Source: Siphlonurus alternatus (lineage: Eukaryota; Arthropoda; Insecta; Ephemeroptera; Siphlonuridae). From it: a stretch of 64,000 bases of DNA. The stretch lies in NCBI GenBank assembly GCA_949825025.1, contig OX463788.1, positions 30,249,715-30,313,714 on the forward strand, written 5' to 3'. The position numbers and the translations under genes were made by a program. Under the pieces are notes generated by a model that worked only from the letters and a program-made list of their open reading frames with translations, had not been told where the DNA came from and searched no databases. Positions 33,420 through 43,702 of the stretch are shown piece after piece; positions within the stretch are counted from its first letter, which is position 1, and each line of letters opens with the position of its first letter.

Positions 33420-35440
33420 TGAAATCATTAGCCAAGTTTATGACCATCAGCAGTTTTTATAAAATAGGCGCCATCTTGGTTTCATAACATGGCGACAATC
33501 AGTACTTGAAGAAATAACACATGGCCGAGACACATTGCCATGACAACGTACAGAAAAAAAAAATTGTTTGTGACTAGCAGCAGGTTCTGTTAAATAGGCG
33601 CCATCTTGGTCTTTCATGTAGTGGAAAGTCAGAACTTAATCAAGTAGACACCTACGGGACACTTTGTATCATAATGTGCTGAAAAAATAAGTAACTTTGT
33701 GTCTGGTAGAAGGTTCCGCTAAGTGGCACAGCAATTTTAATTACATGTAGTAGCAACAAGTCAGTGTTTGACCAAGCCTCTGAGAAACACTGCCATCATA
33801 ACTTACTGAAATGCAAGTTAGTTTGTGTCAAGTTGAAGGTTCCGCCAAATGGCAGCCATCTTGTCTAAATTTAGTAGCGACGAGTCAGTACGTAACAAAG
33901 AAACAGCCTCCGAGAACACTGCTATCATAACATACTGAAACGCAATTGAGTTTGTGTCTTGTTGAAAGTTCTGCTAAATGGCAGCCATCTTGTTAAATTT
34001 AGTAGCGACAAGTCAGTACCTAACAGAGGAAGAGCCTCCGAGAGACTTTGCCACCATAACGCACTGAAATGAAGGTGAGTTTGTGTCTAGTTGAAGGTTC
34101 CGCTAAATGGCAGCCATCTTGTCTAAATTTAGTAGCGACGAGTCAGTACGTAACAAAAAAACAGCCTCCGAGAACACTGCCATCATAACGTACTGAAATG
34201 CAAGTGAGTTTGTGTCTCGTTGAAAGTTCCGCTAAATGGCAGCCATCTTGTTAAATTTAGTAGCGACGAGTCAGTACTTAACAGAGGAAGAGTCTCCGAG
34301 AACACTTTGCCATCATAACGTACTGAAATGCAAGTTAGTTTGTGTCAAGTTGAAAGTTCCGCTAAATGGCAGCCATCTTGTCTAAATTTAGTAGCGACGA
34401 GTCAGTACGTAACAAAGAAACAGCCTCCGAGAATACTGCCATCATAACGTACTGAAATGCAAGTTAGTTTGTGTCTAGTTGAAGGTTCCGCTAAATGGCA
34501 GCCATCTTGTCTAAATTTAATAGCAACTAGTCAGTACCTAACAAAGAAACTGCCTCCGAGACACTTTGCCATCATAACGTACTGAAATGCAAGTTAGTTT
34601 CTGTCTAGTTGAAGGTTCCGCTAAATGGCAGCCATCTTGTCTAAATTTAATAGCAACTAGTCAGTACCTAACAAAGAAACTGCCTCCGAGACACTTTGCC
34701 ATCATAACGTACTGAAATGCAAGTAAGTTTGTGTCTAGTTGAAGGTTCCGCTAAATGGCAGCCATCTTGTCTAAATTTAGTAGCGACGAGTCAGTACGTA
34801 ACAAAAAAACAGCCTCCTAGAACACTGCTATCATAACATACTGAAATGCAAGTGAGTTTGTGTCTCGTTGAAAGTTCCGCTAAATGGCAGCCATCTTGTC
34901 TAAATTTAGTAGCGACGAGTCAGTACGTAACAAAGAAACAGCCTCCGAGAATACTGCCATCATAACGTACTGAAATGCAAGTTAGTTTCTGTCTAGTTGA
35001 AGGTTCCGCTAAATGGCAGCCATCTTGTCTAAATTTAATAGCAACTAGTCAGTACCTAACAAAGAAACTGCCTCCGAGACACTTTGCCATCATAACGTAC
35101 TGAAATGCAAGTTAGTTTGTGTCTCGTTGAAGGTTCCGCTAAATGGCAGCCATTTTGGTTAAAATTAGTAGCGACTAGTTAGTACTTGACAGAGGAAGAG
35201 CCTCCGAGATACTTTGCTATCATAACGTACCCAAATTTAAGTTAGTTTGTGGCTGGTAGTAGGTTCTGTTAAATGGCAGCCATCTTGTTTACATTTAGTA
35301 GCAACAAGTCAGTACTTGTCCAAGGAAAAGCTTCCCAGACACACTGCCATCATAACGTACTGAAAAAACTAGTTAGTTTGTGTCTGGTTGTAGTTTTCAT
35401 TAAATAGCAGCCATATTGGTTTTATAATGTCAGAAACAGT
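33420..35440. repeat. 129-130-bp tandem repeat, about 15 units
   Basis: TAAATGGCAGCCATCTTG recurs at about 33846, 33975, 34104, 34233, 34363, 34492, 34622, 34752, 34881, 35010, 35140 and 35270, with diverged units at each end. Each unit also holds TAGTAGCGACGAGTCAGTAC, AACAGCCTCCGAGA, TGCCATCATAACGTACTGAA and GAAGGTTCCGC. The units differ by point changes and single-base indels. GCAGCCATCTTG resembles the YY1 consensus. There are no unique spacers, so this is not a CRISPR array. Confidence 0.92.
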
Positions 35441-35611
35441 CTCCGAGACACATTCACATTGAGTATAATATGAAACATTAATAAGTATATCAACCAACAA
35501 AATAATTTCCCAATTATAATAATATTTACTATTTATAATATAGCCCTCAAAGTAAAAAAAGAAAAAAAAATCACAATCATTATTTTTAGTTGGTCTCTAA
35601 TTTATTCATTC

Positions 35612-35720
35612 ACTACGTTCACATGACGATTTTTAATATGGATCCGTTGACGACACCTCATAAGAATAACATTATCCGTGGTCAACGAATACGTATTAAA
35701 CATCGTCATGTGAACCTAGT
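35612..35720. mobile_element. Small MITE
   Basis: Ends ACTACGTTCACATGACGAT and ATCGTCATGTGAACCTAGT are inverted copies, and ATATGGATCCGTTGAC / GTCAACGAATACGT continue the pairing inward. It lies between the 129-bp array and the GC-rich 3' exon region. Confidence 0.7.
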
Positions 35721-35915
35721 AATTGTGGAATAAAGTCACGAAAACTACAGACCGAGGACTCACCGTGGTTGTCCCTAGTGTCGATTGGCTGCATCTGTGT
35801 CCTCCGTCACCTGGCCGGGGGTGCGTCCCTGCCTGATATGCTGGGAGTGCAGCAGCCAGACACGTTGGCAGGGAGATTGTCTGGTGGGTTCTCGTCTCCC
35901 TCTCCTCCTTCCTCA

Positions 35916-35995
35916 TCAAGCGAGGACGTCACTGAGATTGGACGCTGCATCAGACACCGCCTCCTCGAGATTGTCACTCACATTACCTGTTGACA
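35916..35995 (-). CDS. Host gene exon 6 (possible C-terminus)
   Basis: The acceptor is CCGTCTTGTGCAG (AG at 35997-35996). Entering in phase 1 from exon 5, it reads STGNVSDNLEEAVSDAASN then LSDVLA and TGA (35918-35916). The acidic, serine-rich peptide suits a disordered C-terminus. Directly downstream (35915-35749) the sequence stays GC-rich. With one base fewer at the stop it would continue DEEGGEGDENPPDNLPAN and reach a GTGAGT donor near 35749. The exon may therefore be longer, with an indel, and join the candidate exon at 33079. Confidence 0.55.
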
Positions 35996-36259
35996 CTGCA
36001 CAAGACGGAATCAGCACATCATTGAAAAAAATTTAGTAATTTAGGTTTAATTTTCAAAAAAGGTGTAATATTTCTTTAACTTTATTTTGTCAAAAAGAGA
36101 AATGAATTATTAAGACTTGAGACTTTCTACTCTACAATTAATTTATCCTTTTTTTTTTTTTTTTTTATTCCCCACAAACACATAATTCTGGGTTATATTA
36201 TTTACAGTAATTTTTGATAAAACATTCTGTTTATTAGGTTAAATGCAAATGTTACTCAC

Positions 36260-36406
36260 CAACAGATCCCTCGATTGTCAGCGTGCCAGTCCGGAAATGG
36301 AGGAAGGGGGGGGGGGGGGAAGAGGGCGGCGGGGACAGATTTGTCCACCTCATTGTCCTCGCCCAGCACGGCCAGTCTCCACCCACCATCACCAACGATC
36401 GGCAAT
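36260..36406 (-). CDS. Host gene exon 5, with poly-C frameshift
   Basis: Acceptor TTGTTTGGTCAG (AG at 36408-36407), donor GTTG|GTGAGT (GT at 36259-36258). Entering with two bases from exon 4 it reads LPIVGDGGWRLAVLGEDNEV then DKSVPAALFPPPP. A run of 14 C on the minus strand (14 G on plus, near 36306-36319) then puts the frame out. In the next frame it resumes FLHFRTGTLTIEGSV up to the donor. Thirteen C would restore one frame. This could be an assembly homopolymer error, a polymorphism or a real lesion. I favour an error because both sides look like good protein and the splice phases fit. Confidence 0.65.
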
Positions 36407-37098
36407 CTGACCAAACAAGAGTCGTCACGTCACACCACACATCAGTACAGTACTGTACTTCGGAATACACAGCTGCAGTACATAAATTATTATCGCCTCA
36501 GAATATAAGTGTTACATAAGCCATGAGGTTTTGATGCTTTATTGTTAACCTTATGCTTTATGTACAAAAGGTCCATAATGGCATCAAAACCTCGTGGTGG
36601 TTAATTTATATGACACTTATATCACGAAATATATAAATTTTTAGTAAAATAGAGTGAGCATGGAGTACAGTATGTAAGGAGTAAGGACAGAAAAAATAAA
36701 TAAATAAAATTTGCAAAGCTGGGGAATAAAAATAATTACTTTATATGTCAAGTTTCAGTATATTACTGTATTGTAAAAAATAACTCGAATAAAAACTACG
36801 TCCCAGCATTTGCTGAGGTGAGACTGAGGGAACCGTGGAAAGCCTTGGTAAGGACGGACACCTTTACATTTTATTACTGGAAGAACCACACACAAGTGCA
36901 TCACTGCACTGGGTAGAAAACTAGATAAATTTACCCAAGGGAGGAATGTAACTTTTACTTGAAACAGCAACTTATTACATGGTGATTAATAAGAGCATCA
37001 TTATATGCATATATATAGGAGTAAATTGGACCTCTATATTATAGTAGTGTGTCTAACAAACAATATTTAACAACATAACATAACCCTAATGAACTGAC

Positions 37099-37154
37099 CT
37101 GCAAAGTTCTGCCGAGACGGTTAGGATTGGCAGCTTCGGTGAGTCAGCAGCTTG
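37099..37154 (-). CDS. Host gene exon 4 (short)
   Basis: A 56-bp exon between acceptor CACAGCGCTCCTAG (AG at 37156-37155) and donor TTTGCAG|GTCAGT (GT at 37098-37097). It reads QAADSPKLPILTVSAELC plus two bases. It accepts phase 0 from exon 3 and its AG joins the A of exon 5 to give an Arg codon. Both phases fit without adjustment, the main reason for calling such a short exon. Confidence 0.55.
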
Positions 37155-37429
37155 CTAGGAGCGCTGTGATTACAGGCGTACTTGGTCGGTTGTGCAATAT
37201 ATTTGGCTCCACACGACAACAGACAAATTGAAGTACTGCAAACACGGGTGAGCACAAGGTGAGGTACAGTCACCGTGAGACAGTAGCAACTTCCAAGTGT
37301 TGCTCGGAACACAAATTTTCATCACACTAATTTTCTGCTATGAACCGTGAAGCCTTTTTTTTTCTTTTTGAATGAAAATAGTTAATTCTTTATATAATAT
37401 AGACCATTGAGAAATACATCCAAGCTTTA

Positions 37430-37600
37430 CAAGATCACTGTGCATACATGATGTATGCATATCATATGCATACATGATGTATGCATATCATATGCATAAT
37501 ATGCAAATGGAATATGCATACTTATCATATCAAATACTGTACAGTACAGTATGCATACCTATTTTTCAGTTGTGCACACTGAAATCAGGACATTTAATGT
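37430..37600. repeat. ATGCATA/ATGTATGCAT short direct repeats
   Basis: CATACATGATGTATGCATAT occurs twice in tandem at about 37443-37490, with further TATGCATAC copies to 37600. Low-complexity, non-coding. Confidence 0.7.
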
Positions 37601-38639
37601 ATGCATACCGACTCTATATAACAATAAATTTTGCACCAATTTTTAATTGGCATCAGGCTAAAAATAAGACTAATTTTGCATAAAATATTACCTCAAAAAA
37701 ATCATATATATGCATATTATATGCTTTGGGTCTTTTTCAACGCCGACTTTTCGCTCTTGAGTGAAAAGAAATTCTTGGGTAAGTTGGGTTCAAATCATGA
37801 AAAAGAGAAAGCTCAAATCATGAAGAGCTTACATTACACACAAAAGGGACGCTGTACGTCACTGAACTCACCGTAAAGCGTTTGCACGGAACTCATAATA
37901 ATTATCGTATTCAGTATTCACTGCAATTCACCAACACGAGTTCCAACTGCCATATTGTTTTTCACGTTTGAATAAAAAAAAAAGTGAATGACGGAAACCG
38001 CATACCGCGGAAAAAGACGAAAAACACCGAAATCAGCCGAAAAGGTAAAATCGTAAAATCACACCATCAAATAAGGCGGGAATTTTAAAGAGCAATTGCA
38101 CCGATTTGCACGGATAAATTATACACGTGGTAATTAATTACAGATAATAAAAATAAAAACAATTAATTTAATTATACATCGATATCTATAAGGTGTTATG
38201 AAAATTATTAAACGAGAGGCTGCGTCGATACATTATAATTATAATATTATATATTATATTATTATTTCTCTCTGTATATATCGATATCGACTTAATTGTA
38301 TACCTTAATTGACCTCTATATATTATATACATATATAATATATATATATATATATACATATATAATATATATGGGCTCTTAAATCTATATTTGACGCAAT
38401 TAATTATGGTGTCGTTATATAATAAATCCATATATGTATATACATATATTTATATAGAGTAATAATTTCCGACTGCATGTTGGTCGTTAATTAAGTGTCT
38501 CGATCGTGTTGCATAATAAAATGAATAACATAATTGCATATTATTTATACATTTTTTTAATTTTTATAAATTTAAGTTTTTTTTAGCCTCTTAATTGTTT
38601 GCAAATTGTTGCATATTATATAGTAAAATAGTGAATTGC

Positions 38640-39260
38640 CTCAATTTAATGGATTAAATTGTCCCTCATTGCTACAAAATTCTTGTTTTATAATTTTGTT
38701 TCAAAAGGGTTTTTTTTTTACTGGAACTAAAACAGCCCATCGTCATTGCTGTGTTTTTTTTTGCAAATTTTTAATTGAGTGTTGTTGCAAAAGTGTTTTC
38801 TTTTTTTTTTTGTTAGAACTAAAAAGTCCGTCATAGCTATATATGTTTTTGGCAAATTTTTTTGATGAGTGTTGATGCAAAAGAGTTGCTTTTTGTTGTA
38901 ACTAAAACAGTCGTCATTGCTGTGGTTTTGGCTAAATTTTAGTTGAGTGTTGTTGCAAAAGAGTTGCTTTTTGTTGCACAATAAAAAACCATCATTGCCG
39001 TGGTTTTCGCAAATTTTTAGTTGAGTGTTGTTGCAAAAGAGTTGCTTTATGTTGTAATTACAGCAGCACATCATTGCTGTGGTTTTCACAAATTTTTAGT
39101 TGAGTGTTGTTGCAAAAGGGTTGCTTTTTGTTGGACTGAAGACAGCCCATCATTGCTGTGGTTTTGGCAAGTTTTTAGTTAAGTGTTGTTATAAAGAGTT
39201 GTTTTTTGTTGGCAACAACAAGGTCTCTTATTGCTACAAACTATAGTTGAGTTTTGTTGC
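38640..39260. repeat. 78-79-bp tandem repeat, about six units
   Basis: GTTGTTGCAA recurs at 38781, 38871 (variant), 38949, 39027, 39106 and 39184, with TTTTTAGTTGAGT, GTTGCTTTTTGTTG and CATCATTGCTGTGGTTTT between. The unit size equals that of the 79-bp array at 32480-32930, but the sequence is not obviously the same. Confidence 0.85.
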
Positions 39261-39848
39261 AAGGGTGTTGTCATATGTTGAAACAAATTATGCCCAACTT
39301 TTGTTGAATTCTGTTATATCACATTGCATTTCTCCATTTAACACTTTTGTTGACATGCATTGGGTTACGTTGTTTTTAAATTAAAATCTGCAGTTAGAAG
39401 AAGATAAAATCCTTTGAAAAAGAGGGCTCAGAGGTTAAGTTAATTGAAGTTGCTTTGGTTTGATTTTAAAATGACATTTTTCTTTTGTGTTGAGTTGCTC
39501 CAAGTTTGAAAAATGCCTTGTTTGCCAAAGTTTAATTATGTTGGATGCTTCAAAGTTAATATTGGATATTTTATGTTAGTTTACATTGTGGGAAAGTACA
39601 TTTATAATTGGGTTATAATGTGTTATTTTTATTTTCGTTAATCTGAGATACATGGTGTTGTAATGAGTTGTCTATTTCGAGTTGTAGGGAGTTAAAAGGT
39701 TGTCATCCAACTGTTTTAGTTAAAGTGAATTTGAATATGTTGTGCGTAAAAATCAAGATTGGAGAATATTCTGTTCTCAGTTTGAATGAGTTAAAATTCT
39801 AGAAAAAAAGCAACTAAAGTCAGCAATATTTTAGTGTGGGCTAGCATA

Positions 39849-39946
39849 AAAATTACTCCGAGGAGCAACGATCAAAAATTAACATGGTGAAGATACGTCA
39901 GTGTTGCCAACTACCGGTGCTACACCCAATGCCCTTAAAGAGTTAA
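39849..39946. repeat. Inverted-repeat arm, partner at 31758-31853
   Basis: CTAGCATAAAAATTACTCCG, AACATGGTGAAGATACGTCA and GGTGCTACACCCAATGCCC are the reverse complement of the left arm. Sequence inside this arm is rich in AGTTG and the sequence inside the left arm in CAACT, suggesting weak inverted similarity beyond the strong 96 bp. Confidence 0.85.
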
Positions 39947-40087
39947 ATTTCTTTAACTAATATTTTTTTGTTGATTTTTCAAATTATCTTTTTTCTTAGT
40001 CGTAGCCATTGAAATTTTTGAGTGAAAAAATGTTTGCTGTTAGCATTTTGTTGGTCAAATTTCTTCTTTTTTTTATCACTCAGTTAA

Positions 40088-40474
40088 GGTAGAGATAATG
40101 TCGGTCAGCTGTTTTTTTAGCTCCATTTGATTAACGTGTAAACCTTAGCAAATTCACAAAAATTCTGATTTTTTTTTGAGAGGCAGATATTAGTGCCTAA
40201 AAGCCATAGAAAAAATTTCAAAACAATTTAACGAGCCAATTTTTTTTAATTAATTTATTTAATTTTCAGCATTGGGCTTTCTCATGGAGAGACAAAAACT
40301 AAAAAATTAATTTAACAAAATCGGCTCGTTATATTGTTTTGAAACTTTTTCTATGGCATTTAGGCACTTAATATCTGCCTCTAAAAAAAAAAATTAGAAT
40401 TTTTGTGAATTTGCTAAGGTTTACATGTCAATCAAATGGAGCTAAAAAAACAGCTGACGGACGTTATCTCTACC
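40088..40474. mobile_element. TTAA-flanked MITE (GGTAGAGATAAT family)
   Basis: Starts GGTAGAGATAATGTCGGTCA and ends with the inverted GACGTTATCTCTACC, bracketed by TTAA at 40084-40087 and 40475-40478. The arms share TTTGATTAACGTGTAAACC, ATTTCAAAACAAT and GGCAGATATTA in inverted order. Confidence 0.87.
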
Positions 40475-40618
40475 TTAAATTGTTTTAAAGTGTAAAATTG
40501 CAACAAAATAAAAAAACTGATTCATTTACTATGAACTTAATATAGCTTAATTTGTAAAAAAAAAAAATAAGAGCTTAATAATTATAAGCACGTTAAACAA
40601 GAATTTTAAAGCTTTTAA

Positions 40619-41008
40619 GGGTAAGATATTATAACACGAACAATCGATTGTTGTAGTCCCATTTGATTAACATGTAAACCTTAGCAACCTCATAATAATT
40701 CTGAATTTTTTTTTAGAGACAGTTTTTAGCACCAAAAAAATGTGGAAAGAATTTCAAAACAATCGGACGATCCAATTTTTTTAAATTTTTTTTTTAAATA
40801 TTCAGTATAGGGCTTTCTCATGGAGACCTAAACTAAGAAATTAATTTAAAAAAATTGGATCGTTCGATTTTTTGAAAATTTTTCCATGTTTTTTTGGTGC
40901 CAAGAACTGTCTCTCAAAAAAAAATTCAGAATCATTATGCGCGGTCATTAAGGTTTACTTGTTAATCAAATGGGACTACAACAATCGATTATTCGTGTTA
41001 TCTTACCC
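40619..41008. mobile_element. TTAA-flanked MITE (GGGTAAGAT subfamily)
   Basis: Starts GGGTAAGATATTATAACACG and ends GTGTTATCTTACCC, bracketed by TTAA at 40615-40618 and 41009-41012. Inner blocks (TTTGATTAACATGTAAACC, AATTTCAAAACAATCGGACG) are shared with the 40088 copy and with the fragment at 59010. It sits ~140 bp from that copy. Confidence 0.87.
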
Positions 41009-41165
41009 TTAAAAGTCCATTCACTAGTTATGATGAAATGTCTGATCTTCATTTTTCTAATTCTGTAGATAAAAGGACTAAATAATTAAAAAAATAATAA
41101 TACAGAACAACCAAAAAATTGATCACAACATGGATATTTAAAAAATGAGCAAACATTTCTCGTAC

Positions 41166-41247
41166 CTCCATGTTGTGGATGAGCATAATTTCATTGATGG
41201 GCCTCTCAATGATGCATTTCTTGCCCTTGCCAGACACCAGAGTCAGC
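41166..41247 (-). CDS. Host gene exon 3
   Basis: Acceptor ATTTGTTTCAG (AG at 41249-41248), donor ATGGAG|GTACGA (GT at 41165-41164). It reads LTLVSGKGKKCIIERPINEI then MLIHNME. The first G completes the Lys codon begun in exon 2, and the exon ends in phase 0. Composition is clearly less AT-rich than the flanks. No domain recognised. Confidence 0.8.
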
Positions 41248-41728
41248 CTGAAACAAATAAGAATCAAAACTTTAGGTGGATATAGCTTTAACACAGTTAT
41301 AGGGTTTTCTAGGTGAGTAATCAACAAGACAGAAAGAGACTTTTTAGATGGGGGAAAAAAAAAGAACAATCAAAAATTTAATTTAATATTTTGGTGCAAT
41401 GGCATCAGCATTGCTGATTGTCCACCTTCCACTGTGTGTGCACTTATATTGTTACATCACTGTTATCTTGTCTCCTGTACAAAGTCTTGTGACAATTTAA
41501 AGACACAATATGCTGGTGCATGATGGGAGGATTACTTTCTGAGTTATTATGCTAGCCAGGAAGTGGAGTTTCATCATGACATTGTCAACAAGAAAGTTAC
41601 CAATAACACCTGTTAGTGGTCAAGCTTGGACTCTATTAAAAAAGTTAGAAGTTTTAATTACTGTCCTGCATTTATATACAATCCACTAAAGACTGGAAAC
41701 CAAACAGCTTGAGTGTTGTTCCACTTAC

Positions 41729-41947
41729 TTGTATACAATTGAGCGAGAGTGCTGGATGTTCACAAGCTGCCTATTGGTGCTCAAGGTATTCCACTTTAAG
41801 CGTAGGTTCTGACCATCAAAGGTGAAGTGCAGATCTATGCCATACTTGTATCCCGCCCAGCGCCAAGTTGCAATAGAGTCATTGTCTAACACTCGGCCAA
41901 ATCTCATGCACTCACGAGCAAATTCATGGTCCTGCATCATTTTAACA
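41729..41947 (-). CDS. Host gene exon 2
   Basis: A 219-bp exon between acceptor ATGTTGTTTCAG (AG at 41949-41948) and donor TACAA|GTAAGT (GT at 41728-41727). It reads VKMMQDHEFARECMRFGRVL, DNDSIATWRWAGYKYGIDLH and onward to NIQHSRSIVYK. It is rich in aromatic and charged residues with no stop and typical exon composition. The leading T completes a Gly codon started by the exon at 62487, and it ends in phase 2, matching exon 3. It looks like a conserved folded domain, but I cannot name the family. Confidence 0.85.
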
Positions 41948-42158
41948 CTGAAACAACATTCCGTCAACAATAAGCAATATGATGTGTATATATAGTAGTA
42001 GGTAGTACTTTTAAAATACGAATATTTCAATTAATAGACCTGAGTAACTGTCAGGTATTGTATTATTATCTTCTTTCATGAGTGGTAAAATTCTAGAAAT
42101 GATTTAAATGATAAATTCAGAAAAAAACAAATAATATTAATAATAATAATAATATTAA

Positions 42159-42601
42159 TGGGCATCCAGCTACGGGATGGGCGTAGGCTCTTCCCTGGCT
42201 TGCGGTACGTGTCCCCCCGCGCTCAGGAAGGACATGCGGGTTGGGGGTTGCCTTGCGAGTGTGACCTCTGGCCCGTAGCCTGTGGTTCTTGAACCACAGG
42301 GCGGCCAGGGCATTGGTTTGGGAAGCCCAAGATGCATCCCCACCTCTAAGTGCCCTGGTTAAAGGCATCCAGCACCCAAGAGTGCTAGCGGAAATGCGTC
42401 CCACCGCGCCTAGGAGAGGACCTGCCAGAAAGGCTGTATGATGGGCTATTTGCGGGTGTACCCGGGAAGCTCTCGTTGCCCGCAGCTGAGTAGGAGACGC
42501 TGGATCGTAACATCGCCAACAGGATCAGCGGGCGCCTTCATCTTGGCCCAATTGGGCCCGGTGCTGGCGCTTAACCACCCCAACTAGGTTGGGAGTTAAA
42601 A
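42159..42601 (+). mobile_element. RLE-LINE 3' end, copy E1
   Basis: A GC-rich segment flanked by AAT-type repeats on both sides (42129-42158 and 42605-42631). Its last 240 bases (GGCATCCAGCACCCAAGAGT onward) recur at 43429-43668. The 3' end holds two hairpins, GGCCCAATTGGGCC and CCCAACTAGGTTGGG, then GAGTTAAAAACCCG and the AAT run. No RT frame is left, so this is a 5'-truncated copy of a microsatellite-inserted LINE. Element C carries a related first hairpin. Confidence 0.75.
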
Positions 42602-42631
42602 ACCCGAATAATAATAATAATAATAATAATA

Positions 42632-43390
42632 AGCCTGGGTGGGATTTTGCGATCCTTCTCAGCCCATACTCAGGCACTGCCTGGTATGAAGAGTGGACGC
42701 TTGTGCCTGTCCCGGTTTCCACTTAGTTAGACAGTCGAATCCTGGCAATGCTGGGGACTCTCAGAGGTTTCCATCTGCCCCTGGGAGGATAAACGTAACG
42801 GTCCCTAGCGCAATTTTCGGAGGTTGCGTGAAGGAGTCCCCGGATGGCCGGCGTTGTTAGTTTGCCGGCTGCACCTAGTGGCGGGGAGGTCCGCGGGATC
42901 GGCCACCTTACCATCAGGGTGGTTTTGGAGGGAAGGAGGAGGCTGCACTCTTGGGGGGATGGTCATCGGTGCATCTGAACCCCGTTGGGTGGCGGCGGTG
43001 GGCCGACGGAACGGTGACTTACTTGACGCAAGTCAGGAGTCGCCGTGTCGGTGGGGGATGGGTAAATGTGGGTGGGGGGTTGGCGCGAGCGCTATGTGGC
43101 GTATTCACTGTGGGTGGGGGACTATTCAGTCTCCTGTCTGTCTCTCTTGAGAGCTTACCGAACGGGTGGGTAAAGCACTAATGCCCGACCCCACAGTGAA
43201 CGGCGCTCGCGGACAGGTCATGGGGACGTAGGAGAGGGTGCAAAGCTCGGTCATGGTGGGGCTAATGGTCACTGCGGTGACACTTTCCATTTGTTTAAGC
43301 CCGGGGGTATTGGATCCGGGGCGAATGGATGTGATTCCGTGGAGGCTGGGTAACACCATGATCGAAAATCTGGCACTCCAAGGGGAAAAA
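42632..43390 (+). mobile_element. Internally deleted RLE-LINE derivative, copy D
   Basis: The first ~120 bases (AGCCTGGGTGGGATTTTGCG, CAGGCACTGCCTGG, AAGAGTGGACGCTTGTGCC) match the 5' UTR of LINE copies A and B. Beyond the ATG region the similarity fades. The last 85 bases (ATTGGATCCGGGGCGAATGG ... TCTGGCACTCCAAGGGG plus A-tail) match an isolated tail at 54698-54780. Only ~760 bp separate the two ends and no RT is present. It therefore looks like a short non-autonomous derivative of a sister family. Frames inside are not protein-like. Confidence 0.6.
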
Positions 43391-43428
43391 AAAATAAAAA
43401 AAATAATAATTATAATACATATTAATAA

Positions 43429-43668
43429 GGCATCCAGCACCCAAGAGTGCTAGCGGAAATGTGTCCTACCGCGCCTAGGAGAGGACCTGCCCGAAAGGCT
43501 GTGTGATGGGCTATTTGCGGGTGTACCCGGGAAGCCCTCATTGCCCGCAGCTGAGTAGGAGACGCTGGATCGTAACATCACCAACAGGATCAGCGGGCGC
43601 CTTCATCTTGGCCCAATTGGGCCCGGTGCTGGCGCTTAACCACCCCAACTAGGTTGGGAGTTAAAAAC
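43429..43668 (+). mobile_element. RLE-LINE 3' end, copy E2
   Basis: About 240 bases near-identical to the end of copy E1, differing at about ten positions. It includes both terminal hairpins and runs into AATAATAATAAAA. It lies between copy D and copy A in the same orientation. Confidence 0.8.
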
Positions 43669-43702
43669 ACAAATAATAATAAAATCGTCTTTATTATAGA
43701 GG

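Noticed and set aside
33420..35440. CRISPR-like array
   Set aside because: The 129-bp period is fully repetitive with no unique spacers, no cas genes are present and the context is eukaryotic. It is a tandem satellite in an intron.
31758..39946. Single 8.2-kb autonomous transposon
   Set aside because: No transposase was found inside. The exons inside connect in phase to exons outside, so I kept it only as an unexplained inverted pair.
42824..43453. Plus-strand frames in the GC-rich block of copy D
   Set aside because: Gly/Trp/Val-rich products of UTR-like sequence. No RT or other motif, and overlapping frames are equally open.
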